This document shows positions 28,813 through 38,041 of a DNA stretch of 46,973 bases, one piece after another (positions within the stretch are counted from its first letter, which is position 1; every line of letters begins with the position of its first letter). The translations under genes were made by a program, and so were the position numbers. This stretch comes from an uncultured Bacteroides sp. Lineage in GTDB: Bacteria > Bacteroidota > Bacteroidia > Bacteroidales > Bacteroidaceae. The stretch covers positions 1 to 46,973 of the forward strand of contig CASENM010000049.1 in the NCBI GenBank assembly GCA_949289295.1, written 5' to 3'. Under the pieces are notes generated by a model. That model ran no database searches and was not told where the DNA came from. It saw only the letters and a list, made by a program, of their open reading frames with translations.

Positions 28813-30158
28813 ACATGAAAGCAGAACAGCAATATATCGATCTTTTTACGCAATATGAGGCATTGATATGTCGGAAGAGTGCGGAAGTTCTGAATGCTCC
28901 GAGGGCTAGAGCCTTTGCTGATTTTGAGAGGCTGGGTTTTCCCACCCGTGCGCATGAAGAATATAAATATACGGATGTCGGCAAATATTTTGCACCTGAT
29001 TACGGATTGAACCTGAACCGTCTGGAGTTCCCTGTTAATCCTTATGAGGTGTTTAAGTGTGATGTGCCTAATATGAGCACTTTGCTTTATTTTGTTGTGA
29101 ACGATTCGTTCGACAGACATGTGCATCCGTCTTCTCGTTTACCGGAGGGAGTGATATTTGGCAGTCTGAAAGATTTGGCTGTCGAGAAACCGGAATTGGT
29201 GAAGAGGTTTTATGGCAAGTTGGCTGATACTTCTGCGGATGGTATAGCCGCTTTCAATACGATGTTCGCACAAGACGGGTTGTTGATGTATGTGCCGGAG
29301 AATACTGTGGTGGAACGCCCGATTCAGTTGGTGAATATCCTTCGTGCTGATGTGAATTTTATGGTGAACCGTCGTGTGCTGATTGTCCTTGAGAATGGTG
29401 CCAAGGCTAAATTGTTGATGTGTGACCATGCCATGGACGAAGTGAATTTTCTCGCTACTCAGGTTATTGAGGCCTTTGTGGGGGAGAGAGCCGTATTTGA
29501 TTTGTATGAGCTGGAAGAGACGCATAACAGTACGGTACGTTTCAGTAATCTTTATGTAAGGCAGGAGGCTGGCAGTAATGTATTGTTGAACGGCATGACT
29601 TTGCATAACGGGACTACACGCAATACTACCAGAGTTCAGTTGGCGGGGCGCGGTGCAGAAATCAATTTGTGTGGAATGGCCATCGCAGACAGAAACGAGC
29701 AGGTAGACAATAATACGTTTATAGATCATTTGGTTCCTGAATGTACCAGTAATGAACTTTTCAAGTATGTGCTTGACGATCAGGCTATAGGAGCATTTGC
29801 CGGTAAGGTTTTGGTACGAGAAGGCGCACAGCATACGGTGTCCAGACAGACCAACCGGAATCTTTGTGCTACTCGCGAATCTCGAATGTACACCCAACCG
29901 CAGTTGGAGATTTATGCGGATGATGTGAAATGTTCGCATGGAGCGACTGTAGGTCAGCTTGATGAGAATGCTTTGTTCTATATGCAACAGCGAGGCATTA
30001 GTTTGAAGGAGGCTCGTCTTCTGCTTATGTTCGCTTTTGTCAATGAGGTTGTCGATTACATCCGTATGGATGCATTGAAAGATCGTTTGCACTTGCTGGT
30101 GGAGAAACGTTTCCGTGGGGAGTTGGACAAATGCAGGGGATGTAAAATATGTAAATGA
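28809..30158 (+). CDS. sufD: Fe-S cluster assembly protein SufD
   Basis: SufD pairs with SufB in the SufBC2D scaffold. The 449-residue protein has the family pattern [20 protein letters not shown] in the first half and the C-terminal beta-helix core with [29 protein letters not shown] (split here as two conserved blocks around residues 380-408). An unusual feature is the final CRGCKICK, with Cys at 442, 445 and 448 (CxxCxxC), which most SufD proteins I know of lack. An internal Met at residue 3 is an alternative start. It overlaps sufC by 4 bases. Confidence 0.94.
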   Translation: MNMKAEQQYIDLFTQYEALICRKSAEVLNAPRARAFADFERLGFPTRAHEEYKYTDVGKYFAPDYGLNLNRLEFPVNPYEVFKCDVPNMSTLLYFVVNDSFDRHVHPSSRLPEGVIFGSLKDLAVEKPELVKRFYGKLADTSADGIAAFNTMFAQDGLLMYVPENTVVERPIQLVNILRADVNFMVNRRVLIVLENGAKAKLLMCDHAMDEVNFLATQVIEAFVGERAVFDLYELEETHNSTVRFSNLYVRQEAGSNVLLNGMTLHNGTTRNTTRVQLAGRGAEINLCGMAIADRNEQVDNNTFIDHLVPECTSNELFKYVLDDQAIGAFAGKVLVREGAQHTVSRQTNRNLCATRESRMYTQPQLEIYADDVKCSHGATVGQLDENALFYMQQRGISLKEARLLLMFAFVNEVVDYIRMDALKDRLHLLVEKRFRGELDKCRGCKICK

Positions 30159-30184
30159 ATTGTCTGTAATAATCATAGAGTTAA

Positions 30185-31402
30185 ATGTACGATATAAAAG
30201 GTATTAGGGAGGATTTCCCTATTTTGTCGCGCACGGTATATGACAAGCCGTTGGTTTATCTGGATAATGCCGCGACAACTCAGAAGCCTCGTTTTGTGGT
30301 AAATACTATTGTAAGTGAATACTATTCAGTGAACGCAAATGTTCATAGAGGTGTCCATTTCCTTTCTCAACAGGCAACTGATCTTCACGAACGCTCACGT
30401 GAAGCTGTGCGTAAGTTTATCAATGCACGGAGTGTTTCGGAGATTGTTTTCACGCGTGGAACTACGGAGAGTATAAATCTTGTTGCTTCTTCTTTTGTAT
30501 GCAGTCAGATGAAGCCCGGTGATGAGGTCATCGTGTCTGTAATGGAACACCACAGTAATATTGTGCCTTGGCAACTTCAGGCAGAACGTTTTGGCATTGT
30601 GCTGAAAGTGATTCCGATGAATGACAGGGGAGAGTTGCTTCTGGATGAGTATGAACGGTTGTTTTCTAAGCGTACAAAACTGGTGTCAGTCACTCATGTG
30701 TCGAATGTGTTGGGAACTGTCAATCCGATAGAACGGATTATCGGGATTGCTCATGATTATGGTGTACCGGTATTGGTCGACGGGGCGCAGAGCATTCCAC
30801 ACATGCCGGTAGACGTGCAGGCTCTTGATGCCGACTTTTATGTGTTTAGTGGGCATAAGGTATATGGTCCTACAGGGATTGGCGTTCTTTATGGAAAAGA
30901 GTATTGGTTGGAAAAGCTTCCTCCGTATCAGGGTGGAGGCGAGATGATCCAGAAAGTTACTTTTGAGAAGACAACATTCAATGAATTGCCTTTTAAATTT
31001 GAAGCTGGTACACCTGATTATATCGGCTCTGTGGCTTTGTCAAATGCACTTGGCTATATCTCTATGCTTGGAATGGATCAGATCGCGGAATATGAGCATC
31101 AACTTATGTGTTATGCTACAGAGCGTTTGAAAGAGATTCCGGGTATGCGTATTTTGGGTGAGGCAGAGCATAAAAGCGGTGTCATTTCTTTCCTTGTGGG
31201 CAATATCCATCCTTTTGATATGGGTACGTTGCTCGACCGTCTGGGGATTGCTGTGCGTACGGGGCATCATTGTGCGGAACCTCTCATGCATCGTCTGGGC
31301 ATAGAAGGAACAGTGCGGGCATCGTTTGCTCTTTATACCACGAAAGAAGAGATTGATGCACTTGTTGAAGGAATTTTGCGAATTTGCAAAATGTTTGAAT
31401 GA
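30185..31402 (+). CDS. sufS: Cysteine desulfurase SufS
   Basis: SufS is a type II, PLP-dependent cysteine desulfurase that feeds sulfur to SufBCD. The 405-residue protein has the PLP lysine K225 in FSGHKVYGPTG, the PLP-stacking histidine in VMEHHSN (H123) and the persulfide-forming C363 in RTGHHCAEP, which is the SufS form, not IscS. No SufE or SufU gene is adjacent. It starts 27 bases after sufD and ends the operon before a hairpin-rich spacer. Confidence 0.96.
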   Translation: MYDIKGIREDFPILSRTVYDKPLVYLDNAATTQKPRFVVNTIVSEYYSVNANVHRGVHFLSQQATDLHERSREAVRKFINARSVSEIVFTRGTTESINLVASSFVCSQMKPGDEVIVSVMEHHSNIVPWQLQAERFGIVLKVIPMNDRGELLLDEYERLFSKRTKLVSVTHVSNVLGTVNPIERIIGIAHDYGVPVLVDGAQSIPHMPVDVQALDADFYVFSGHKVYGPTGIGVLYGKEYWLEKLPPYQGGGEMIQKVTFEKTTFNELPFKFEAGTPDYIGSVALSNALGYISMLGMDQIAEYEHQLMCYATERLKEIPGMRILGEAEHKSGVISFLVGNIHPFDMGTLLDRLGIAVRTGHHCAEPLMHRLGIEGTVRASFALYTTKEEIDALVEGILRICKMFE

Positions 31403-31404
31403 TG

Positions 31405-31515
31405 AAAGGCATTCGGAAAGGAATGCTTTATGAAAGCGGCTGTCTCAAATTAAAGATGACAAGGCAACAGGTCATTTCAATTTGAGACAGCCGCTTTTTA
31501 TATTGGAATGCCTTT
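31405..31515. repeat. Nested inverted repeats between sufS and fucP
   Basis: A perfect 19-bp inverted repeat (31433-31451 with 31479-31497) is flanked by a further 10-bp pair (31405-31414 with 31506-31515), and an inner alternative stem exists at 31409-31425. The right arm of the 19-bp stem is followed by TTTTTA, so it can terminate rightward transcription from sufS; the left side is weaker for fucP. Both genes converge here. Confidence 0.75.
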
Positions 31516-32829
31516 TTATGCTTTGTATCTTGTGGAGCGGTAACCGAATATCGCTACAACGACAAAGCAGATAAGCGGAAGCACGAACGATACATTGACT
31601 GCCGGCATGTTGCCTACTGTTCCGAGATCGATGATGCTTGCCTGTACCAGTGGCAATACGGCACCTCCCAGAATGGCCATAATCAGCCCGGCTGCACCAA
31701 ATTTTGCGTCATCGCCCAATCCTTTGAGGGAAATACCATAGATGGTAGGGAACATAAGTGACATGCAGGCCGATACGGCTACCAGACAGTACATGCCCAT
31801 GATATTGTTGAAGTAGATGACTCCGATTGTGAAACAGCAGGCGGCGAAAGCAAGTGATTTCAGCAGGGTACCCGGATTCAAATATCTCAAGATAAAGGTA
31901 CAGATGAACCGGCTTACACAAAATACGACCATAGCTACAATATTGTATTTTTGTGACAGTACTTCTGCTGCTTTTTCTTCCATGCCTTCTGCCATGAATA
32001 TCCTCGTTCCATATTGGATGACGAATGTCCAGCACATGATCTGCGCACCGATGTAGAAGAACTGTGTAATGACTCCTTCACGGTAGCGTGGGATGGAGAA
32101 GATGCGTTTGAGAGTGGGGAAGAAGTCTACTCTGTGGTCATTGTCTGAATATTTGGGCATCTTTATTGTCAGGAACAGTATCAGAACGATTACTATGGCG
32201 ACGCCTATCCACAGATAGGGACCTATCAGTACATTCAGGTCGTAGTCGCGGATTTGCTCAAATTCTGCCTGCGACAGTTGGGCGCGTTCTGCAGTATCCA
32301 TAGGATGTAGTCGGTTCTGTATGAAATTCATGGCCGCATACATGCCCATCAGTGACCCCAACGGGTTGAACGACTGTGCGAGGTTTAGTCTTCGGGTGGC
32401 TGTCTCTTCAGGTCCCATCGACAGGATATATGGGTTGCTGCTGGTTTCCAGAAATGATAAACCGCATGTCATGACAAAATAGGCAAGAAGGAAAGCATGG
32501 TATTCTCCGATAACCTTGGCTGGGAAGAATGCCAGAGCTCCTATGGCATAAAGCGACAGTCCGAGTATTACGCCGGCTTTATAGCTGTATTTTTTGATGA
32601 ATATGGCTGCCGGGAATGCCATGGCAAAATATCCGCCATAGAAAGCAACTTGTACAAGAGTGCCGTCGGCCACACTCATGCGGAATATTTTTGAGAATGC
32701 TTTCACCATAGGGTTGGTGATGTCGTTGGCGAATCCCCATAGGGCAAAGCATGAGGTAACTAGGATAAAGGGAATGACAAAGTTGATTCCGTCCTTTTTC
32801 AGGAGGGACGGTTGTCCGGTGTTGTTCAT
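31516..32829 (-). CDS. fucP: L-fucose:H+ symporter, MFS family
   Basis: This inner-membrane permease imports L-fucose by proton symport. The 437-residue protein has about 12 hydrophobic segments and the FucP pattern FVIPFILVTSCFALWGFAND and the conserved LETSSNPYILSMGP in TM4, where an acidic residue (E) and the N-terminal Asp (ND) match the known substrate and proton sites. A glucose/galactose transporter of the same subfamily is the alternative, but the neighbouring fucI supports fucose. It is downstream of fucI on the - strand, separated by 126 bases. Confidence 0.9.
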   Translation of the reverse strand: MNNTGQPSLLKKDGINFVIPFILVTSCFALWGFANDITNPMVKAFSKIFRMSVADGTLVQVAFYGGYFAMAFPAAIFIKKYSYKAGVILGLSLYAIGALAFFPAKVIGEYHAFLLAYFVMTCGLSFLETSSNPYILSMGPEETATRRLNLAQSFNPLGSLMGMYAAMNFIQNRLHPMDTAERAQLSQAEFEQIRDYDLNVLIGPYLWIGVAIVIVLILFLTIKMPKYSDNDHRVDFFPTLKRIFSIPRYREGVITQFFYIGAQIMCWTFVIQYGTRIFMAEGMEEKAAEVLSQKYNIVAMVVFCVSRFICTFILRYLNPGTLLKSLAFAACCFTIGVIYFNNIMGMYCLVAVSACMSLMFPTIYGISLKGLGDDAKFGAAGLIMAILGGAVLPLVQASIIDLGTVGNMPAVNVSFVLPLICFVVVAIFGYRSTRYKA

Positions 32830-32866
32830 TGTTGGTCAGTTTTGTTTGAAGGTTGACAAATTATTT

Positions 32867-32921
32867 CACCACAGATTCCGTCCTTTAGCATTCAGACTGT
32901 CCGGACAGGAAATCTGTGGTG
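32867..32921. repeat. Hairpin between fucI and fucP
   Basis: CACCACAGATT (32867-32877) pairs with AATCTGTGGTG (32911-32921); the loop contains the perfect palindrome CTGTCCGGACAG at 32897-32908. The stem core CACAGA/TCTGTG recurs at two other places. No T-run follows, so it may influence RNA stability or processing between the two genes. Confidence 0.6.
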
Positions 32922-32955
32922 GTTATTTTCAGGCTTTTAAAAAGGTTTCTTTTTA

Positions 32956-34725
32956 TTATTTATAAGTCGGTCCGTAAGCGGCACAAGCTCTGTAGTCTGC
33001 ACCTTCCTTGTCGGTTCCGAATGCGTTCCATGCGGCCGGACGGAAAATCTTGTCTTCATCCACATTGTGCATGCATACCGGGATACGAAGCATGGATGCC
33101 AGTGTAATCAGGTCTTGGCCGATATGGCCGTAGCTGATGGCTCCGTGGTTGGCTCCCCAATTGTTCATTACAGAATAAACATCCTTGAATGCCGGTTTGT
33201 TACATAGTCTGGGCACAAACCAGGTGGTCGGCCATGTTCTGTCGGTCCGTTCGTTCAGTATACGGTGGATTTCCGGATCAATGTCTACAGTCCAACCTTC
33301 AGCCAGTTGGAGTACAGGACCCAGTCCTTTCACCAGGTTGAGTCGCATCATTGTGACAGGCATGCCTCCTTTTGACAGGAAGTTGGACGAGAAGCCTCCT
33401 CCACGGAAATAATCGCGGTTGGCCGGATACCATGTAGTTGCTTTCAGACATGCTTCCACATCATTTTCGGTGAGTTCCCAGAAGTGCTTCATGACGGGAT
33501 TGCCTTCTGCATCTGTTGCGGCACCTGTACCGTCCAGAGTAGTAGCTCCGGAGTTGATCAGATGGATGATTCCGTTTGCTGCTAGTCCGGTAAGTTCTTT
33601 TCCTGTTACTCGCTTCACGGCTTCCGGGCTCCAGTACGTACGTACATCAGAGAAAATTTGTGCACGTTGTGTCAGCAGATAGCCGAAGAGCATAGCTACA
33701 CCGTTGCAGGCATCGTTTTCAGTGGCCAGAACATTAGGTGTACGTATTCCATTCCAGTCAAATGACGTGTTCATCAATGCTTCGGTGAAATCGCCGTTCG
33801 GATAGAAGTCTGTCCACTGGCGTTGTCCCTGGAAACCTCCGGCAATGGCGTTGTGTCCGAGTGCTTCTTCTTTGAATCCCATTTCTCTCAGTTTGGGATT
33901 TCCGTGCATGAGGTCACGTATGATCATCGTCATTTTCACGATGAATTCCCAGTCATTGTCCTTCTGTTCGCGGGTTTTCACTTTCTGCGGGTTGTTGAAG
34001 TCTTGTCCTTCGTTGGGCTTGCAATACTTCTCTACCCACTTCATGGCTTTCTCAAATTCTTCCTTGTCATAAATTCCTTCGCTCATGCGACGGATGATTT
34101 CTGTTTCGTCTACAGATTCGTTACGCATGCCCAGATATTCCTGGAAGAAGTCCGGATTGACAATGGAGCCGGCAATACCCATCGCAACGCTTCCCACCGA
34201 GAGATATGATTTTCCTCTCATGTTGGCTACCGCCTGGGCGGCCCGTGCAAAACGGAGAATCTTTTCCGCTACGTCGGCCGGTATAGAGTTGTCATCCAAA
34301 TCCTGGACGTCATGTCCGTAGATGCCGAAAGCGGGCAATCCCTTTTGGGCATGTCCGGCCAATACGGCAGCCAGATAAACAGCTCCCGGACGCTCTGTGC
34401 CGTTGAATCCCCATACGGCTTTCGGATAGTATGGATTCATGTCCATGGTTTCCGCTCCGTAGCACCAGCAGGAGGTGACAGTGATGCTTGCTCCCACACG
34501 TTCACGCTCGAATTTCTCGGCGCAGGCTGCGCTTTCAGCCACACGTCCGATTGTTCCGTCAGCAATGACACATTCTACCGGGCTTCCGTCCGGATTACGC
34601 AGATTGCTTGTAATCAGGTCTGCTACAGCTTTGGCCAATGCCATAGTCTTTTCTTCCAAGCTCTCACGGACTCCGCCTTGACGGCCGTCAATGGTGGGGC
34701 GGATACCTATTTTTGTATAGCTCAT
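32956..34725 (-). CDS. fucI: L-fucose isomerase
   Basis: FucI converts L-fucose to L-fuculose (and D-arabinose to D-ribulose) with manganese. The 589-residue protein matches the family length (E. coli 591). The metal ligands known in the E. coli enzyme as E337, D361 and H528 are here E336, D360 and H527, in [16 protein letters not shown] and [10 protein letters not shown]. It is first in a - strand unit with fucP. No fuculokinase, aldolase or FucR gene lies nearby, so the rest of the pathway must be encoded elsewhere. Confidence 0.97.
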   Translation of the reverse strand: MSYTKIGIRPTIDGRQGGVRESLEEKTMALAKAVADLITSNLRNPDGSPVECVIADGTIGRVAESAACAEKFERERVGASITVTSCWCYGAETMDMNPYYPKAVWGFNGTERPGAVYLAAVLAGHAQKGLPAFGIYGHDVQDLDDNSIPADVAEKILRFARAAQAVANMRGKSYLSVGSVAMGIAGSIVNPDFFQEYLGMRNESVDETEIIRRMSEGIYDKEEFEKAMKWVEKYCKPNEGQDFNNPQKVKTREQKDNDWEFIVKMTMIIRDLMHGNPKLREMGFKEEALGHNAIAGGFQGQRQWTDFYPNGDFTEALMNTSFDWNGIRTPNVLATENDACNGVAMLFGYLLTQRAQIFSDVRTYWSPEAVKRVTGKELTGLAANGIIHLINSGATTLDGTGAATDAEGNPVMKHFWELTENDVEACLKATTWYPANRDYFRGGGFSSNFLSKGGMPVTMMRLNLVKGLGPVLQLAEGWTVDIDPEIHRILNERTDRTWPTTWFVPRLCNKPAFKDVYSVMNNWGANHGAISYGHIGQDLITLASMLRIPVCMHNVDEDKIFRPAAWNAFGTDKEGADYRACAAYGPTYK

Positions 34726-34770
34726 AAATTAAATAATTAAAGGTTAATGATGATGTTCTTGCTTTTGTAT

Positions 34771-34809
34771 AACATTGTTTCAAATATAGGTATTTTTTAT
34801 GACAATGTT
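34771..34809 (-). promoter_or_regulatory. fucI -7 element with flanking inverted repeat (possible operator)
   Basis: On the - strand TATATTTG (34788-34781) matches the -7 consensus. It is flanked by AACATTGT (34771-34778) and ACAATGTT (34802-34809), an 8-bp inverted repeat centred on the promoter. No convincing -33 TTG was found at the usual spacing, which may mean activation is needed. The repeat is where a fucose-responsive regulator could bind. Confidence 0.5.
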
Positions 34810-34909
34810 TTCATGTTTCGGAAAGATATTATAAACATTAATGATTCTTAAGAGGCCGTTTAAAAAATCCTTGGGAAAACGATTGCTTATCTTTTTCATG
34901 GCTCTTATC

Positions 34910-34939
34910 TTGTTATATTCAATAGATTCCATATCTTTG
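34910..34939 (+). promoter_or_regulatory. Promoter of the GH92 gene
   Basis: TTG at 34910-34912 and TATCTTTG at 34932-34939 with a 19-base gap match the consensus. A start near 34946 excludes the in-frame TTG at 34944 as translation start and supports ATG 34977. Confidence 0.65.
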
Positions 34940-34976
34940 TCTGTTGGTTTCAAATAAACAAAATTGTAATAATACT

Positions 34977-37232
34977 ATGTGTAAACGGGTAAATTTTTAT
35001 TCATGTGGTTGGGGGCATCCGTTGCCCAAGAAAGCGGTCGGTTGGTTCTCTGCCGTTGTTGTAGCAGCTGCATTGGCCGGATGTCAGGCTAAGCAGTCGG
35101 AGGATATTTCTGAAAGTCTGACACAGTATGTTGATCCGTATATCGGCTCGGGTGGCCATGGCCATGTTTTTGTCGGTGCTAACGTGCCGTTTGGTTTTGT
35201 TCAGTTAGGCCCCAGCAGCATTCCGCAGGAGTGGGATTGGGTGTCCGGTTATCATATCAGTGATTCTACGGTTATCGGTTTTCCCCATACGCATCTGAGC
35301 GGTACGGGTATCGGAGACTTGCATGATGTTACGCTGATGCCCGTGACAGGCAGTGTCGTTTATGCGAGGGGAACAGAAGACGACCCGGACTCCGGCCTGT
35401 GGTCTTATTCCGAGCGTTCGAAAGAAAAAGTGCGTCCGGGATATTACGCTACTTATCTGAAACGTTATGATGTGGATGTGGAACTGACGGCTACCAAGCG
35501 TGTCGGTTTCCATAAATATACTTTCAATTCTCCCGACAGCAGTGCCGTAGTGTTTGACTTGGTGAACGGGGGATGCTGGGACCAGCCTACTGAGGCAAAA
35601 ATCGCGATGGTGAATGATACGGTGGTAGAGGGCTATCGTTTTTCTACAGGATGGGCCTCTGACCAACGTGTCTATTTTGTGGCCGAGTTTTCGCAGCCTG
35701 TCACTTCGTTCGATGTAATTGAGGCAGACAATTCGGGAAAGAAGATTTTTGCGCGTGCGTCGCTTGATGCTCAAAAAGGAACTCCTGTGTATGTGAAGGT
35801 GGCGTTGTCGCCTACTTCTATCGAAAACGCCAGGCTGAATATGCAGACTGAGCTTCCCGGATGGGATTTTAGTCAGTGTGTGGCCGATGCAGATGAGGCC
35901 TGGAACAAGGAGTTGTCAAAAATCAAGGTTCAGACTCCGGACGCTGACAAGAAGAAGGTTTTCTATACAGCCTTGTACCACACGATGGTCGCTCCGTCGG
36001 AATTCTGTGACGTGAATGGTGACTATTATGGGGCTGACCATCAGAATCATAAAAGTGAAGGTTTTGTAAACTACACTACCTTGTCGTGCTGGGACACTTA
36101 TCGCGCGGCTCATCCTCTGATGACTCTTATTCATCCGGATATGATGGACGGTATTGTCAATACTTTTGTAAGAATTTATGAACAGCAGGGCAAGTTGCCG
36201 GTATGGCATCTGATGGGTTGCGAAACGAATACGATGGTCGGAAATCCCGGTGTCTGCATCTTGGCCGATGCTGTGTCGAAGGGATATGCGAAAGATCCGG
36301 AGAGAGCTTATCAGGCCTTGAAGAATTCGGCGATGCTGGACGAACGCGGTATGGATTTCCGCAAGAAATACGGTTATCTGCCATACGACAAAATGCTTGA
36401 GTCGGTAGCGTATGATCTTGAATATGCCGTGGCCGATTGGGCTGTGGCCGAGGTGGCCAAGTCTCTGGGACATACGGAAGACTATGAGTATTTCCTTAAG
36501 AGAAGTCAGTCATATAAGCATTTGTTTGATGCGTCTACCGGTTTCATGAGGGGAAAGAGTGCTGACGGAAAGTTCCATGTGCCGTTCAATCCGGTTTCTT
36601 CCAATCACCGTGCGGATGACTATTGTGAGGGGAATGCCTGGCAGTACACATTCCTTGTGCCTCACGACTTGAGTGGTCTGGTGGAATGCTTCGGCTCTGA
36701 GGAGGCTTTCCTCACGAAGCTCGATTCGCTTTTCACCGTGGATTCCGGTCTGGAAGGTGCGGACGTTTCTCCTGATATTTCCGGATTGATCGGCCAGTAT
36801 GCGCATGGCAACGAACCGGGGCATCATACCATTTATTTCTATTCGATGCTGGGGCATACGGACAAAACCGCTGATTTGGCGAGGAAGATTATGTCCGAGC
36901 TTTATACCACAGAACCCGACGGGCTTGCCGGTAACGAGGATGTCGGTGCCATGTCTGCCTGGTATATTTTGTCATCGTTGGGCTTCTATCAGGTAGAACC
37001 GGCAGGTGGAAGATACTTCTTCGGCTCTCCATTGTTTGAGAAAGCTGTCTTGAATGTGAAGGACGGTGAGTTTACGGTGATTGCACACAACAACTCGGAT
37101 GTGAACAAGTATATCCAGTCGGTGAAACTGAACGGTCAGCCTTACGACAAGAATTGGGTAGGCTTTAAGGATATTGCAGCTGGGGGGACACTGGAATTTG
37201 AGATGGGCCCGCAAAGGCCGGCTATGAAATGA
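34977..37232 (+). CDS. GH92 alpha-mannosidase lipoprotein
   Basis: GH92 enzymes are calcium-dependent exo-acting alpha-mannosidases that trim mannose from host N-glycans or yeast mannan. From ATG 34977 the protein has 751 residues. A basic n-region and hydrophobic segment end in LAGC (C36), a lipoprotein signal. The N-terminal domain has QYVDPYIGSGGHGHVFVGAN, and the catalytic domain has CEGNAWQY (E551) and GNEDVGAMSAW (D655), the expected catalytic acid and base regions. An in-frame TTG at 34944 is not preferred. No SusC/SusD pair is nearby, so it is not part of a classical polysaccharide locus here. The linkage it cleaves cannot be read from sequence. Confidence 0.93.
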   Translation: MCKRVNFYSCGWGHPLPKKAVGWFSAVVVAAALAGCQAKQSEDISESLTQYVDPYIGSGGHGHVFVGANVPFGFVQLGPSSIPQEWDWVSGYHISDSTVIGFPHTHLSGTGIGDLHDVTLMPVTGSVVYARGTEDDPDSGLWSYSERSKEKVRPGYYATYLKRYDVDVELTATKRVGFHKYTFNSPDSSAVVFDLVNGGCWDQPTEAKIAMVNDTVVEGYRFSTGWASDQRVYFVAEFSQPVTSFDVIEADNSGKKIFARASLDAQKGTPVYVKVALSPTSIENARLNMQTELPGWDFSQCVADADEAWNKELSKIKVQTPDADKKKVFYTALYHTMVAPSEFCDVNGDYYGADHQNHKSEGFVNYTTLSCWDTYRAAHPLMTLIHPDMMDGIVNTFVRIYEQQGKLPVWHLMGCETNTMVGNPGVCILADAVSKGYAKDPERAYQALKNSAMLDERGMDFRKKYGYLPYDKMLESVAYDLEYAVADWAVAEVAKSLGHTEDYEYFLKRSQSYKHLFDASTGFMRGKSADGKFHVPFNPVSSNHRADDYCEGNAWQYTFLVPHDLSGLVECFGSEEAFLTKLDSLFTVDSGLEGADVSPDISGLIGQYAHGNEPGHHTIYFYSMLGHTDKTADLARKIMSELYTTEPDGLAGNEDVGAMSAWYILSSLGFYQVEPAGGRYFFGSPLFEKAVLNVKDGEFTVIAHNNSDVNKYIQSVKLNGQPYDKNWVGFKDIAAGGTLEFEMGPQRPAMK

Positions 37233-37252
37233 TGTCTCGTCATTGCAGATGA

Positions 37253-37303
37253 AAAAAGCCTGTAGCCGTACGGAACTTCACAGTACGTACGGTTCAGGCT
37301 TTT
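37253..37303 (+). terminator. Terminator of the GH92 gene
   Basis: AAAAGCCTG (37254-37262) pairs with CAGGCTTTT (37295-37303), and inside it CCGTACG pairs with CGTACGG. The stem ends in TTTTAAT. Confidence 0.75.
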
Positions 37304-37324
37304 AATCATAATAAAAACATAAAG

Positions 37325-37374
37325 AGATCTTTCCATCCATGCGGGCTTCACAGATGGCATGGATGTGCAGATCT
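37325..37374. repeat. Nested hairpin downstream of the GH92 terminator
   Basis: AGATCT (37325-37330) and CATCCATGC (37334-37342) pair with GCATGGATG (37357-37365) and AGATCT (37369-37374). There is no T-run after it. It may be a second 3'-end structure of the GH92 transcript. Confidence 0.5.
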
Positions 37375-37407
37375 ATATAATGAAAATGAAAATAAAGATT
37401 ACAATTT

Positions 37408-37542
37408 ATGCTTTCTTCCTTTCATCGAGAAATCAGGGCTTCAGACATAAATTTCTTCTCATTGGTTGGCGGTGTGTGCGTTAACGCATTTCCGCATGCT
37501 GAACCGGAAGTGGCAAGTATGAATGATGTACTCTCCATGTAA
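37408..37542 (+). CDS. Possible small protein of 44 residues
   Basis: ATG 37408 to TAA 37540-37542 encodes 44 residues, beginning MLSSFHREIRASDINFF and ending EPEVASMNDVLSM, with a mid-sequence SLVGGVCVNAF. The amino-acid mix is ordinary and the upstream 25 bases are A-rich like other starts here. The opposite strand is also open (37538 to 37422, 38 residues), so chance cannot be excluded. No family is recognised and no promoter of the standard type was seen. Confidence 0.25.
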   Translation: MLSSFHREIRASDINFFSLVGGVCVNAFPHAEPEVASMNDVLSM

Positions 37543-38041
37543 TATTAATATGGATATGACAACGTTGCATACTTGTCTGTATGTCTTCTCTTTCCTTAAA
37601 AAGTAATATTAGGAAATGGATAAATTTGAAGAGACTCTCTTCTCCCTCTGGCTTGTCTTTTTAGTTGCCGGTAAAAGAGCTCTGGTTTACCATTGCCCAT
37701 GTGTTTTCATTCCTTCTTTATTGCCCCATTTTGATATGTCACATTGTTTGCGCATATTCATTTTTCCCGGAAGTATGCTTAAAAATGTAGAGATTCTTTT
37801 ACTCCCATTTGCACTTTTCCTTTACTACTTTTCCCATTTCTGGAAATTATTTTTCCAAAAATAGCAATCATATTTAAAAATTCAAATAGATTCCATTGTT
37901 TTTAACGTATATAAATAGAATATTTAACGTTTGATTCCGTGCGGTTGTTGTTTAAATTGCTTGTTGTCAATCTCTTTTATGAAATTGAATTTATTGTATG
38001 TTTATTCAGGCTTGTTGGATTCTTCTCGTTCAAATCCGTTC

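Larger units (their letters stand above)
37304..38041. other. Convergent spacer without a convincing gene
   Basis: About 740 bases between the 3' ends of the GH92 and chuR-like genes. It holds a nested hairpin at 37325-37374 (AGATCT plus CATCCATGC/GCATGGATG), a 12-base palindrome TGCGTTAACGCA at 37477-37488, a small open frame at 37408-37542 (listed separately) and a T-rich tract at 37616-37870 that encodes only hydrophobic low-complexity peptide on + and is unlikely to be a gene. Near 37900 TTTAACGT occurs twice within 30 bases. Confidence 0.6.

Noticed and set aside
29139-30176. Long - strand open frame opposite sufD (345 codons)
   Set aside because: Antisense shadow of sufD; the translated product has no recognisable domain.
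37616-37864. 82-codon + strand frame in the convergent spacer
   Set aside because: T-rich DNA gives a hydrophobic, Phe/Leu-rich peptide by composition alone; no start-site context or family support.
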